DNA from: an uncultured Phascolarctobacterium sp.
Lineage (GTDB): Bacteria > Bacillota > Negativicutes > Acidaminococcales > Acidaminococcaceae
DNA length: 64,000 nucleotides
Direction: 5' to 3'
Assembly: GCA_900545025.1 (NCBI GenBank)
Contig: UQXH01000009.1
Coordinates: 1 to 64,000 of the forward strand
In this document: positions 8,729 to 17,071 of the stretch, one piece after another
Position numbering within the stretch: the stretch's first letter is position 1
Layout of the letters: each line of letters starts with the position of its first letter
Notes under the pieces: generated by a model
The model's database searches: none
What the model was told of the DNA's origin: nothing
What the model saw: only the letters and a program-made list of their open reading frames with translations
Position numbers and translations under genes: made by a program

Positions 8729-9780
8729 TGAAGATGAAGCAATTTTTGGCCGGTGTGTGCGCCGGCCTGATTTTCTGCTTGGAGGGGATGGCTGCAGCCG
8801 GAGCACCGGCAGATGTACCAAAGGATGTAAAATATATCCTTGGATTTTACTATGGTAATGGCGAGAATATCCTCATCAGAGAAAATGACGGTAATCTTGA
8901 ATTACTGTATCGTACTTTGCGTGAAGATAACTGCTTTGCCAGAGCCAACGTTTTCCCTTTACAGAAAGAGCATTTCGACTCTTATCTGATGAATGAGGCT
9001 GGCCCGATTACCGGGTCAGAAGTAAATGTAAGCTTTGAGCGAGATAAGGATGGCTACGGTATTACCTGCAAGGTAGGCGGACATCGGTACAGCCGTTATT
9101 TCTTAGGTACTGGTAATGGGGAGAACGCTTTGCCGTTCAGGTTTCCAGCAATAAGTGATTGGGAAAATTTACGTATTGATGCTGAAAAGGCAGTAATGCC
9201 GACTGCTTTGGCAGCAGGCACGCAGGCGCAGCTGGTAAATCTGGCAACTATTTCAGGCATTAAGCTGGCATCTGTTTATGCTGGTAGTGATAACTGTTTT
9301 GGCGCGCCGCTGTATCAATCTCCCAATATGTATTTAGCAGCCGAAGCTGCAGCTGCTTTGGAACAGGTTAACAAAGAACTGAATACCTGGGGTTATGGTA
9401 TTATGGTCTGGGATGCTTATAGGCCGTGGGCAATAAGTAAACTGGCATATTTAGCCTTGCCTGACAATAAAAAGTTTATGTTGGAAGATCCTGACTTAAA
9501 AGGAAGTGTGCACAATACTGGGTTAGCTATTGATGTGAGTCTTTTTGACTTAAACACAGGCGGACCTGTTGAAATGATCAGTGGCTTTGACGAACCATCC
9601 ATGAGGCAGTATTCTTCTTATGCAGGAGGTACAGAAAAGCAGCGTTATCTGCGGTGCCTGCTGCGAGAAATAATGGAGAAGCATGGATTTTCCGGTATTG
9701 AGATGGAGTGGTGGCATTTTGAGTATGGTGATTGCTCAAAATATGCCCATCTTAATATTCCTTTGGAGTCTTTGCGTTAG
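8728..9780 (+). CDS. Exported VanX-like D-alanyl-D-alanine dipeptidase (M15D)
   Basis: A 350-aa protein. Residues 1-24 look like a signal peptide (positive end, hydrophobic core, AAAGA cleavage area). Residues about 30-150 form a domain I do not recognise. The C-terminal part is a VanX/DdpX-like peptidase: AYRPW near 230, zinc motif SVHNTGLAID (H262, D269) and EWWH (E327, H330). VanX proper is about 200 aa and cytoplasmic; this one is larger and apparently exported, as are several anaerobe homologues. There are no vanH/vanA genes nearby, so a role in wall peptide turnover is more likely than vancomycin resistance. Confidence 0.88.
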   Translation: MKMKQFLAGVCAGLIFCLEGMAAAGAPADVPKDVKYILGFYYGNGENILIRENDGNLELLYRTLREDNCFARANVFPLQKEHFDSYLMNEAGPITGSEVNVSFERDKDGYGITCKVGGHRYSRYFLGTGNGENALPFRFPAISDWENLRIDAEKAVMPTALAAGTQAQLVNLATISGIKLASVYAGSDNCFGAPLYQSPNMYLAAEAAAALEQVNKELNTWGYGIMVWDAYRPWAISKLAYLALPDNKKFMLEDPDLKGSVHNTGLAIDVSLFDLNTGGPVEMISGFDEPSMRQYSSYAGGTEKQRYLRCLLREIMEKHGFSGIEMEWWHFEYGDCSKYAHLNIPLESLR

Positions 9781-9810
9781 TTAATATTTATATTTACTGA
9801 GGTGAAATAA

Positions 9811-10152
9811 ATGAACGTTTATGATTGTGCTAATGAACTGGCTAAAGCAATGCGCGAAAGCCATGAATTTAAAAAATTAAAAGAAGCTAATGAACTGTTG
9901 GCTAAGGAGCCTGAAACCAAAAAGTTGGTAGATGAATTCTTGCAGCTGAATCAGGAAGTTGAAATTGCCAAATATCAGGGGCAGGAAGCTCCTGCAGAAA
10001 AAACGGAAAAGATTAAAAACCTTTATAATCTGCTGGCTTTAAAAAGCGAAGCAATGGAATATCTTAATGCTTTTATGCGTTTTCAGATGATGATGGCTGA
10101 TATTACTAAATCTATCAATGATGTAGTAAAAGAAGTTGTTGGTGAAAAATAA
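9811..10152 (+). CDS. YlbF/YmcA-family (DUF964) helical protein
   Basis: A 113-aa all-helical protein of the YlbF/YmcA/YheA family, recognised from the LAKAMRESHEFKKLKEA start and the QMMMAD end. In Bacillus, YlbF and YmcA form the Y-complex with YaaT, which steers RNase Y cleavage and phosphorelay activity. This window also encodes RNase Y (about 37.9 kb), so a functional link is plausible. It starts 30 bp after the peptidase gene, and its stop overlaps the murB start (TAATG). Confidence 0.82.
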   Translation: MNVYDCANELAKAMRESHEFKKLKEANELLAKEPETKKLVDEFLQLNQEVEIAKYQGQEAPAEKTEKIKNLYNLLALKSEAMEYLNAFMRFQMMMADITKSINDVVKEVVGEK

Positions 10153-11063
10153 TGAAGAGCCTCAAATTGCAGGATGTTTTTGCCGGTTGTACGGATAGAC
10201 CGTTGCTGTTGGATGAACCGATGAGCAGGCATACATCATTTCGCATCGGCGGTCCGGCAGACATGATGGCTATGCCTAAAAATGAAACTGAGCTGAGCAG
10301 CCTGCTGCGTAAGGCTGCGGCTAATAATATTCCCGTAACTTTGATTGGTAATGGCTCTAATCTGCTTGTCCGTGATAAAGGTATTCGCGGTTTGGTAATC
10401 AAGCTGGGAAATATGCTGAACGAAATCAAGCTTGAAGCAAACGGTATTACCTTTGGCAGTGGTGTTTCGTTGGCGCTGGCATCCAGAAAGGCTGCAGAAA
10501 ATTCTTTTACCGGTATGGAGTTTGCCGTAGGCATTCCTGGCAGTATCGGCGGCGCAGTATATATGAATGCGGGCGCTTATGATGGTGAAATGGCTAATGT
10601 GGTAACATCAGTCAGAGTAATGGATGCAGCAGGTAAGGTTACTGTTTTGTCAGCTGACGATTTACAGTTTGCCTACAGAAAGACTACGCTGCAAAATAGC
10701 GGTTTGATAGTTACGTCTGTAACTGTTACTTTAAAAAAGGCTGACCAGCGGGATATATATGCCAAGATGGATGATTTCAGTCAGCGACGCATAAGTAAGC
10801 AGCCGCTTGAACTGCCCAGTGCGGGCAGTATGTTTAAGCGTCCGCCGGGATATTTTGCCGGAACGCTTATTGAGCAGACCGGACTTAAAGGTTATACGGT
10901 AGGCGGAGCACAGATTTCCGCAAAGCATGCCGGATTTGTTGTCAATATGGGTAATGCTACTGCCGCAGATGTACTGCAGCTGATTAAGGATGTGCAAGAT
11001 CGTGTTATGGCAGCTTATGGAGTACGGCTTCAGCCAGAGGTACTTGTAATAGGTGAGGAATAA
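10152..11063 (+). CDS. murB: UDP-N-acetylenolpyruvoylglucosamine reductase
   Basis: A 303-aa MurB, which reduces UDP-GlcNAc-enolpyruvate to UDP-MurNAc with NADPH and FAD in the cytoplasm. Visible are the FAD-binding LIGNGSNLLVRD (residues about 68-79), GIPGSIGGAVYMNAGAY and the catalytic serine in PSAGSMFKRP. The length matches type II MurB (Firmicute form). It closes the kinase-to-murB chain and is followed by a terminator. Confidence 0.96.
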   Translation: MKSLKLQDVFAGCTDRPLLLDEPMSRHTSFRIGGPADMMAMPKNETELSSLLRKAAANNIPVTLIGNGSNLLVRDKGIRGLVIKLGNMLNEIKLEANGITFGSGVSLALASRKAAENSFTGMEFAVGIPGSIGGAVYMNAGAYDGEMANVVTSVRVMDAAGKVTVLSADDLQFAYRKTTLQNSGLIVTSVTVTLKKADQRDIYAKMDDFSQRRISKQPLELPSAGSMFKRPPGYFAGTLIEQTGLKGYTVGGAQISAKHAGFVVNMGNATAADVLQLIKDVQDRVMAAYGVRLQPEVLVIGEE

Positions 11064-11074
11064 TATCATAGTTT

Positions 11075-11120
11075 AAGAAACCCAGAGGTTAGAGGCTTCT
11101 ATACCAAAGGGTTTCTTTTT
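11075..11120 (+). terminator. Intrinsic terminator after murB
   Basis: AAGAAACCC pairs with GGGTTTCTT across a 25-nt loop that can itself fold, followed by TTTTT. Confidence 0.75.
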
Positions 11121-11135
11121 ATGATGAAGAGAGTG

Positions 11136-11164
11136 TTGACTGATTAGTCAGATGTGTTTAAAAT
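11136..11164 (+). promoter_or_regulatory. Sigma-A promoter of the 11.2 kb hypothetical gene
   Basis: TTGACT (11136-11141), a 17-bp spacer and TAAATA (11159-11164) place the start of transcription about 20 bp before the ATG at 11193. Confidence 0.65.
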
Positions 11165-11192
11165 AATATTATCAAGTAATGGGAGTGTAATA

Positions 11193-11585
11193 ATGAGCAG
11201 AGAGATAATGAGTGAACAGGAAATTCATGAATTTGGGCTGCAGGTACTTATCCAATATCTGGAAAATAAAGGCTATGATATTGATTTTGCCCAGCCGGAT
11301 AAAAGAATTCTGCCGCATATTGTTGCTAAAAGCGGAGAACAGCTGACATTTATTATAGCTTCTACAGATATATATCCTAATAAAGGCAAAATAAGTGATG
11401 CTGATAAGGCTGCTCTTTTAGAACAAGCTAAAAATTTTAATGCTCAATCGGCGTGTGCTTATCTGGGCTTAGCTAATGCAGAAGGTGTGGAAAAAAGAGA
11501 TAAGGAGCTTATTTCCAGGCCTTATAGGGATGCCCGTTATATGGCAGATTTCAGCGGGCTGGAATTTATTTGTTTTGAAGACTGA
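11193..11585 (+). CDS. Hypothetical protein, about 130 aa
   Basis: No family is recognised with confidence. The ATG at 11193 is preferred over an in-frame ATG at 11154 because the latter lies inside the promoter, while GGGAGTG is well placed before 11193. The 130-aa product is soluble and mixed alpha/beta in look. It contains GEQLTFIIASTDIYPNKG, whose alternating hydrophobic pattern recalls the core strands of restriction-endonuclease-like (YraN/Holliday resolvase-like) folds, but no catalytic motif can be shown. It has its own promoter and lies 10 bp before the ferredoxin-nitroreductase gene. Confidence 0.75.
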   Translation: MSREIMSEQEIHEFGLQVLIQYLENKGYDIDFAQPDKRILPHIVAKSGEQLTFIIASTDIYPNKGKISDADKAALLEQAKNFNAQSACAYLGLANAEGVEKRDKELISRPYRDARYMADFSGLEFICFED

Positions 11586-11595
11586 GGTGTTTTAA

Positions 11596-12405
11596 GTGGA
11601 TTTATTACAGGTTAATCAGGAAAAATGTTTAAAGTGCGGTATTTGTGTAGAGTGCTGCCCGTCTTGTATCCTTATGATGGGAGAAAATGGTCCGGAATGT
11701 CATTTTGACCGTGGTTGCATGAGCTGCGGGCATTGTGTGGCTGTTTGTCCGGTTGGCGCTCTGGATAATAAATATACTCCACTGGAAAAACAGCGCCCTG
11801 TTACGATGCCTGTGCTTGCTGCGGATACTGCTTATGAGTTTTTGCGGATGCGCAGAAGTGTGCGCACTTTTAAGGATATAATACCTACAGAAGAAGAAAT
11901 TACCAGACTCTTAGATATTTGTCGTTATGCGCCAACTGCCGGCAATTCTCAGGGTTTGTATTATATCGTAATCAGAGATAAAGAAAGAATAAAGGCTATT
12001 GCTGATGCTGTAGCTGATTGGATGGATGAAGAAGTAGCTGCCGGTACTGAGAATAAACGTTATTTTATGACGGTACTGCGTGCTTATCGTGAACGCGGAC
12101 AGGATATTATTGCCCGTCATGCGCCGGTGTTGGTGTTTGCCTTGGCAAGAAGACTGAATGTTACAGGTGTAAGTAATGCAGAACAGTGTTGGGCTTATGC
12201 AGAGTTATTTGCTCCTACTATTGGGCTCGGCACTACTATTGCCGGATTTATTCAATCCTGTGGTATTGCTGGTTACCAGCCTTTGCTGGATTTGGTCAAT
12301 GTGCCGCCTAAGCATAAGATTGTTGGTACTTTGATGTTAGGTTATCCTAAGTATAAATTTAAAAGGATGCCTGAACGTCAGCATTTAAAAGTAGAGTTTC
12401 AATAA
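11596..12405 (+). CDS. Ferredoxin-nitroreductase fusion flavoprotein
   Basis: A 269-aa protein beginning with GTG (GAGGTG upstream). Residues 1-60 form a 2x[4Fe-4S] ferredoxin domain (CLKCGICVECCP and CMSCGHCVAVCP). The remainder is a nitroreductase-like FMN domain (MRRSVRTFKD, APTAGNSQG, GLGTTIAGF). Such fusions occur in anaerobes; the ferredoxin part probably delivers electrons to FMN in place of NAD(P)H. The substrate is unknown. It is cotranscribed with the upstream hypothetical gene. Confidence 0.9.
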   Translation: MDLLQVNQEKCLKCGICVECCPSCILMMGENGPECHFDRGCMSCGHCVAVCPVGALDNKYTPLEKQRPVTMPVLAADTAYEFLRMRRSVRTFKDIIPTEEEITRLLDICRYAPTAGNSQGLYYIVIRDKERIKAIADAVADWMDEEVAAGTENKRYFMTVLRAYRERGQDIIARHAPVLVFALARRLNVTGVSNAEQCWAYAELFAPTIGLGTTIAGFIQSCGIAGYQPLLDLVNVPPKHKIVGTLMLGYPKYKFKRMPERQHLKVEFQ

Positions 12406-12438
12406 AAAATCCGCCAGTATTTACTGGCGGATTTTTTG
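12404..12438 (+). terminator. Intrinsic terminator after the nitroreductase
   Basis: AATCCGCCAGTA pairs with TACTGGCGGATT around a tiny loop, flanked by A6 and T6, so it could work on either strand. Confidence 0.92.
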
Positions 12439-12461
12439 TTTGTTTCAGAACTTTTTACTTA

Positions 12462-12490
12462 TTGACAGGAATAAAGATTGACGTTAATAT
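12462..12490 (+). promoter_or_regulatory. Near-consensus sigma-A promoter of the YdcF-type gene
   Basis: TTGACA (12462-12467), exactly 17 bp, then TAATAT (12485-12490). It shows that an earlier in-frame start at 12462 cannot be the true one. Confidence 0.8.
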
Positions 12491-12515
12491 CTGGGTAAAG
12501 AAAGAGGTAACTGTT

Positions 12516-13274
12516 ATGCTATATGTACAGAAAATAATTGCTGCATTATTGCTGCCTCCAGGTATCTTTGTAGTGCTGTTGTTATTTTTATCGGCGTATT
12601 TATTGTATTATAAACAGCGAGGACGTTATTTAGTTGCTGTTATAACAGCAGCGTTGTATCTATTATCGACTAACTTAGTGGCAGGCGTGTTGATGCGGCC
12701 GTTGGAGAATACTTATACCGCGCAAATAGAGCAGGCCGACGTAATCTTAGTATTAGGCGGAGGAGCTTCAGCAAGAAGTAATCTGCTTTGCAGTGAAGGC
12801 GAGTTAGGTAGCTTTTCTGCTAATCGTCTGCTTACGGCAGCGCAGCTGCAGAAAAGAATGCAGATACCACTGCTGGTAACAGGCGGACAAGTTTTTGCAC
12901 TATCTGGCAATGAAGCGCGTATCAGCAGGAATATATTGCTTAATCTGGAAATACCTACTGAGATGATTCTGGTAGAGGATAAAGCAAGGAATACTGAGGA
13001 AAATGCTGTTAATGCCTTGACTATGTGTCGTGAACGTGGTTTAAAAAAAATAGTTCTTGTTACATCAGCTTTTCATATGCAACGCAGTCTGCTGAATTTT
13101 GAAAGCCAAAATATAGACTCCTATTTTACTTTTCTGCCGTATCCCTGCGATTACCAAAGCAGTGAGTATTTTCACGTAAATATTTTCAGCTTTGTGCCGC
13201 AGCAGGATGCTTTGACAATAAGCTATCTTGCGCTGCACGAATATCTTGGTATACTTGCTAAAAAGCTGTTATAA
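12516..13274 (+). CDS. YdcF/SanA-like DUF218 membrane protein
   Basis: A 252-aa protein (start ATG 12516, after AAAGAGGT). Two N-terminal hydrophobic segments (about 7-27 and 36-58) precede a DUF218 domain with DVILVLGGG, TGG, ENA and VTSAFHMQRS motifs. DUF218 proteins such as ElyC, SanA and YdcF affect envelope integrity or lipid-carrier use; the reaction is not settled. The gene runs from its own promoter and ends 3 bp from the convergent rqcH stop. Confidence 0.86.
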   Translation: MLYVQKIIAALLLPPGIFVVLLLFLSAYLLYYKQRGRYLVAVITAALYLLSTNLVAGVLMRPLENTYTAQIEQADVILVLGGGASARSNLLCSEGELGSFSANRLLTAAQLQKRMQIPLLVTGGQVFALSGNEARISRNILLNLEIPTEMILVEDKARNTEENAVNALTMCRERGLKKIVLVTSAFHMQRSLLNFESQNIDSYFTFLPYPCDYQSSEYFHVNIFSFVPQQDALTISYLALHEYLGILAKKLL

Positions 13275-13277
13275 GGT

Positions 13278-15011
13278 TTAATTTTCCAACATTTGGTTGA
13301 TTTGTGCTTCATCTGGAGTAGTGAAATAAGTTTTTTGATTGGTAAAGATAACAAAACCTGGTTTGCTGCCGCTGGGCTTTTTAACAAAACGGCGTTGTGT
13401 GCAGTCGACAGGAATATTGCTGCTGCTGCGAGCTTTGCTGAAATAAGCTGCCAGTTGTACTGCTGTAGCAATGTCCTGCTCTGCAGGCTGCGGCAGTGAT
13501 GTTTTTAAGATAACATGTGAGCCAGGTATATCTTTGGTATGGAACCATAAATCATTAGGTCCGCCGATAGTGAAAGTTACATAATCGTTTTGACGGTTAT
13601 TTTTACCTATATAGACAATGCTGTCATCACTAATGCGCAGTTGCAACGGCTGTGGTTTAGCTGTTGACAGCTTGTTTTTCTTTTTATTATCACGTATGAG
13701 GCCAGCTGCAGTAAGCTCCTGAGAAATTTCTTCTATTTCAGTCTTAGTTACTGCTGTCAGCAATGAGGCTTCGATGCTGTCGAGGTAGTGCAGTAAATCT
13801 TCTGTGGCAATAATTTGCTGGCATAGTTCTGTCTGGGCACGTTTATATTTGTTATAGCGTTTATAGTAAGCCTGGGCGTTTTCAACTGCAGTCAGCTCAT
13901 GTGAAAGAGCTATTTCCACAAGGTTATTGTCATAGATATTATACAGGCTTACTTTAGCTTGTCCTTTTTTTATCTGGTAGATATTTGCCATGAGAGTATC
14001 AGCATAGATTTTCTGTTCTTCGGCATTTTGTGCTTTAGCTAAGTCGTTTTGCAGTGCAAGCAGTTTTTTCTTTTGGCGGGAAATTTCTGCTGTTGTTATT
14101 TTTTGCAGCTGGTCATGTTTAGGCAGCTGGATTGGTTTTAAAGCAGCGGCAAAATTTACAGCATCGTTAATGCAGGCAAATTCTTTGATATGTGTTCCTG
14201 CTTCCGGCTGCATGAGAGGCATAACAAGGAGTGTTTTGACCTGATTGGTTTTGCCAATAACAGCATAGACCTTTTCCTGATGCTGCATGTTATGCTGCAA
14301 TAAAGTTATTTGCTTTGTAAGATTGTTTTTTTCAGCAATTTCCAAGGCTATTTGATTAGGCAGGATATCTGCAGTCTGCAGCAGGGAAAGTGCAGTACTT
14401 TTGCCGATGCCGGTAGTACCGCTGATTAAGGCTTTGAGAATATTTGCTGCTGGAATCGCAGTGATTTGTTCAGTAATTGCTGCGGGGTCGGCTGCAAGAA
14501 GATTAAGTCCTTCCTGTGGCGGGGGCGAAACATATTCTTTGCCGGGCAAGATAGTACGATAACTGTTTTGTTGAGCATTAACATGTCTTAAAGCATCCAA
14601 AATAATATTATCCTGTACAAGAATGATATTGCTGTTTTTGCCGGTTAGTTCAAAGACAATTTTTTTAGTAATAATTTTGCTGCTGGCGCCTAACATATCT
14701 ACTTCAAAAGTAATAACACGGTCCAGTCCGCTTTGCGTAATCCTGTTAATGCGCCCGTCCTCCAGATGCTTGCGCAGCAGCATGCAGAAAGCCGGCGGGG
14801 TATCAGGATTTTCCGGCAGTTTATCGGGCAGATAGATGACAGGGCCGCAGCCGCCAAGATCTGCTAAAACTGCTGCTGTAGAACGTTCACGTTTTACCAA
14901 AAGCAGCAGTGAATGTGGTGTTGGCATAGAGATTTTATAGATTTTACTGCCTAAAAGATGTTTATTTAAATAATCTGTGAGTAGTTTTAGTGTAAGACCT
15001 TCTAAATTCAT
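13278..15011 (-). CDS. rqcH: NFACT-family protein RqcH (Rqc2 homologue)
   Basis: A 577-aa protein with NFACT-N (1-about 270), a coiled-coil middle (about 285-430) and NFACT-R/DUF814 (about 460-560, with NDLWFHTKDIPGSHV). RqcH binds stalled 50S-peptidyl-tRNA complexes and adds C-terminal alanine tails that mark nascent chains for degradation. Streptococcal and listerial homologues were named fibronectin-binding proteins. It is the first of the few minus-strand genes and is divergent from yicC. Start ATG at 15011 with GGAGTCC-type spacing upstream on the minus strand. Confidence 0.93.
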   Translation of the reverse strand: MNLEGLTLKLLTDYLNKHLLGSKIYKISMPTPHSLLLLVKRERSTAAVLADLGGCGPVIYLPDKLPENPDTPPAFCMLLRKHLEDGRINRITQSGLDRVITFEVDMLGASSKIITKKIVFELTGKNSNIILVQDNIILDALRHVNAQQNSYRTILPGKEYVSPPPQEGLNLLAADPAAITEQITAIPAANILKALISGTTGIGKSTALSLLQTADILPNQIALEIAEKNNLTKQITLLQHNMQHQEKVYAVIGKTNQVKTLLVMPLMQPEAGTHIKEFACINDAVNFAAALKPIQLPKHDQLQKITTAEISRQKKKLLALQNDLAKAQNAEEQKIYADTLMANIYQIKKGQAKVSLYNIYDNNLVEIALSHELTAVENAQAYYKRYNKYKRAQTELCQQIIATEDLLHYLDSIEASLLTAVTKTEIEEISQELTAAGLIRDNKKKNKLSTAKPQPLQLRISDDSIVYIGKNNRQNDYVTFTIGGPNDLWFHTKDIPGSHVILKTSLPQPAEQDIATAVQLAAYFSKARSSSNIPVDCTQRRFVKKPSGSKPGFVIFTNQKTYFTTPDEAQINQMLEN

Positions 15012-15038
15012 GATGGACTCCTTTATTATGATGCTTAT

Positions 15039-15047
15039 ATTATAACA
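15039..15047 (-). promoter_or_regulatory. Extended -10 promoter of rqcH
   Basis: Read on the minus strand, TGTTATAAT ends 28 bp before the rqcH start. No good -35 is present. Confidence 0.6.
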
Positions 15048-15147
15048 AAGCTGTTGAAAATATGGGCATAAGTTAGGTGTATTTTTAATAAGCAGAGAAG
15101 AATTTTTGCGGTAAATTTGGAAAAACGCTGAAAAAAGCCGAAAAATA

Positions 15148-15156
15148 TGCTATAAT
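15148..15156 (+). promoter_or_regulatory. Extended -10 promoter of the yicC operon
   Basis: TGCTATAAT with a weak CTGAAA at 15128-15133 (17-bp spacer). The transcript would have a leader of about 70 nt before yicC. Confidence 0.65.
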
Positions 15157-15231
15157 AAATGTTCAAGATGAGTGAAGCTTATTTTTGTAATCATAGTAAA
15201 ATTTTCTTAAGCAAGAGTTAGGAGGCGTTCT

Positions 15232-16131
15232 GTGCTGAAAAGTATGACCGGCTTTGGGCGCGGTGAGTATGAAGATAATGATTTTTCCATTACAGTAGAG
15301 ATGAAGACCGTCAATCATCGTTACAACGAAGTATCCATCAGGTTGCCGCGCTTTTTGAATCCGCTGGAGGATAAGATTCGCAAGACCATCCTGAAAACGG
15401 TAAATCGCGGACGTATTGACGTGTATATAAATGCTGATTATACCAGCAGTGAAAACTGTACTTTAAAAGTGGATAAGAAGCTGGCTGCTGCCTATCATCA
15501 GGCTTTGCAGGAAATCGGCGCTTCTATTGGCGTGAATGATATCGGTATCAATACTGCTGCCGAGGTAATGTATCTGGCACGCTGTCAGGATGTCATCAAT
15601 GTCAAGGAAGGCTTCTTTGACGTAGAAAGCGTGTGGCCGAAGGTTGAAGCTGCTGTTACCATGGCAGTGGATAATCTGGTTAAGATGCGTACTGTAGAAG
15701 GCAGTAATATTTATGGCGACTTTATTTATCGCGCTGATTTGATTGCTGAAAAGCTGGCGCTTATTGAGCAGCGTTCTCCGCAGGTTGTGGCGGAATATCA
15801 GGCTAAGCTTACTGAAAGATTGAATGGTCTTTTGGCAGAGCATAATATTACTGTGGAGCCGGAAAGAATTTTACAGGAAGTCGCTGTTTTTGCTGACCGT
15901 GCCAGCATCACCGAAGAAATCGTAAGATTAAAGAGCCATATCAAGCAGTTTAAGCAGATTATTGCGTCAGACCAGCCGGTAGGACGTAAACTGGACTTTT
16001 TGATTCAGGAATTTAATCGTGAAGCTAATACTATTGCTTCCAAGGCTAATGATTATACCTTGGCACAGATAGTAGTAGAAATTAAGGCTGAAATAGAAAA
16101 AATCAGAGAACAGATTCAGAATATTGAATAG
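15232..16131 (+). CDS. yicC: YicC-family endoribonuclease
   Basis: A 299-aa protein starting with GTG, with TAGGAGG 5 bp upstream. The N-terminus MLKSMTGFGRGEY is the YicC signature, and the C-terminal DUF1732 part ends in SKANDYTLAQIVVEIKAEIEKIREQIQN. E. coli YicC is an endoribonuclease that helps degrade the small RNA RyhB. It heads the common Firmicute run yicC-remA-gmk-rpoZ-coaBC. The symbol may be given as yloC in Bacillus. Confidence 0.93.
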   Translation: MLKSMTGFGRGEYEDNDFSITVEMKTVNHRYNEVSIRLPRFLNPLEDKIRKTILKTVNRGRIDVYINADYTSSENCTLKVDKKLAAAYHQALQEIGASIGVNDIGINTAAEVMYLARCQDVINVKEGFFDVESVWPKVEAAVTMAVDNLVKMRTVEGSNIYGDFIYRADLIAEKLALIEQRSPQVVAEYQAKLTERLNGLLAEHNITVEPERILQEVAVFADRASITEEIVRLKSHIKQFKQIIASDQPVGRKLDFLIQEFNREANTIASKANDYTLAQIVVEIKAEIEKIREQIQNIE

Positions 16132-16149
16132 CAGGAGGTCAGCAGTTTA

Positions 16150-16410
16150 ATGGACATTAAGCTTATAAATATCGGCTTCGGCAATATTGTGGCGGCCAAC
16201 CGGATAATTTCCATCATCAGTCCGGAATCTGCTCCTATCAAACGTATTATCCAGGAAGCGCGTGATAAAGGTATGCTGATTGATGCTACTTACGGCAGAC
16301 GTACCCGTGCGGTGGTTGTTACTGACAGCGGTCATATCATACTTTCTGCGGTACAGCCGGAAACTGTTGCTAATCGTTTGATTCAGACTGACGACGAAGA
16401 TGAAGAATAG
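16150..16410 (+). CDS. remA: RemA-like (DUF370) DNA-binding regulator
   Basis: An 86-aa protein, recognised by the MDIKLINIGFGNIV start and the RRTRAVVVTDSGHIILSA core. RemA in Bacillus is a ring-forming DNA-binding activator of matrix and osmoprotection genes. In most Firmicutes the gene sits between yicC and gmk, as here, including species without biofilm operons of the Bacillus type, so its targets here are unknown. AGGAGGT lies 8 bp before the ATG. Confidence 0.93.
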   Translation: MDIKLINIGFGNIVAANRIISIISPESAPIKRIIQEARDKGMLIDATYGRRTRAVVVTDSGHIILSAVQPETVANRLIQTDDEDEE

Positions 16411-16422
16411 GCAGGGAAGAGA

Positions 16423-17064
16423 ATGGAAAAGACTGTAAAACCGCAGGGAGTCCTGCTTGTTGTATCCGGTCCGTCCGGAGCAGGTAAGGGCACTATTTGC
16501 CAGCTGCTGCGCGATAAGCTGCCGGACTTAGGCTATTCCGTATCAGTAACTACCCGTCAACCGCGTGTAGGCGAGGTAGATGGTGTTAATTATTTTTTTA
16601 AGACAGTTGAGCAGGTAAAAGAAATGATTGCTGCCGACGAGTTGCTGGAATATGCGGAAGTTTACGGAAATTATTACGGCACTCCCAGACAGTATGTCAT
16701 GGATTTACTTAATGCTGGCAAGGATGTATTGCTGGAGATTGATATCCAGGGAGCATTGCAGATTAAGCAGCGTTTCCCCGAAGGCGTATTTGTGTTTATC
16801 GTGCCGCCGTCTCTGGACGAACTGTCTGCGAGGATTTATAAACGCGGTACAGACAGCGAGGATGTTATCAAACGCAGGATGGCTTCTGCTGCCAGTGAAT
16901 TAACTTATGCGGCTGAATATGACTACATTATTGTCAATGACATTGTGGAAAAGGCTGCTAATAAGATTTTGACAATCATGGATGCTGAAAGATACCGTGT
17001 TGCCAGAACTTATTTTATTATTGATAAGATATGCAAAAGTAAGAAAAATACAGAGAAGGAGTGA
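16423..17064 (+). CDS. gmk: Guanylate kinase
   Basis: A 213-aa enzyme that converts GMP to GDP with ATP. P-loop GPSGAGKGT (residues about 16-24), the GMP-binding SVTTRQPRVGEVDGVNY stretch and LEIDIQGA are all present. It lies 12 bp after remA and 7 bp before rpoZ. The P-loop ends KGT rather than the more common KST; this variant occurs in other Gmk proteins. Confidence 0.96.
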   Translation: MEKTVKPQGVLLVVSGPSGAGKGTICQLLRDKLPDLGYSVSVTTRQPRVGEVDGVNYFFKTVEQVKEMIAADELLEYAEVYGNYYGTPRQYVMDLLNAGKDVLLEIDIQGALQIKQRFPEGVFVFIVPPSLDELSARIYKRGTDSEDVIKRRMASAASELTYAAEYDYIIVNDIVEKAANKILTIMDAERYRVARTYFIIDKICKSKKNTEKE

Positions 17065-17071
17065 CTAAATC

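Noticed and set aside
8728..9780. Vancomycin resistance locus
   Set aside because: Only a VanX-like peptidase is present; vanH, vanA/B-type ligase and vanRS of the resistance type are absent, and the protein is exported.
12462..12515. Upstream in-frame start for the YdcF-type protein
   Set aside because: The position is itself the -35 hexamer of a near-consensus promoter, so it cannot be transcribed from that promoter.
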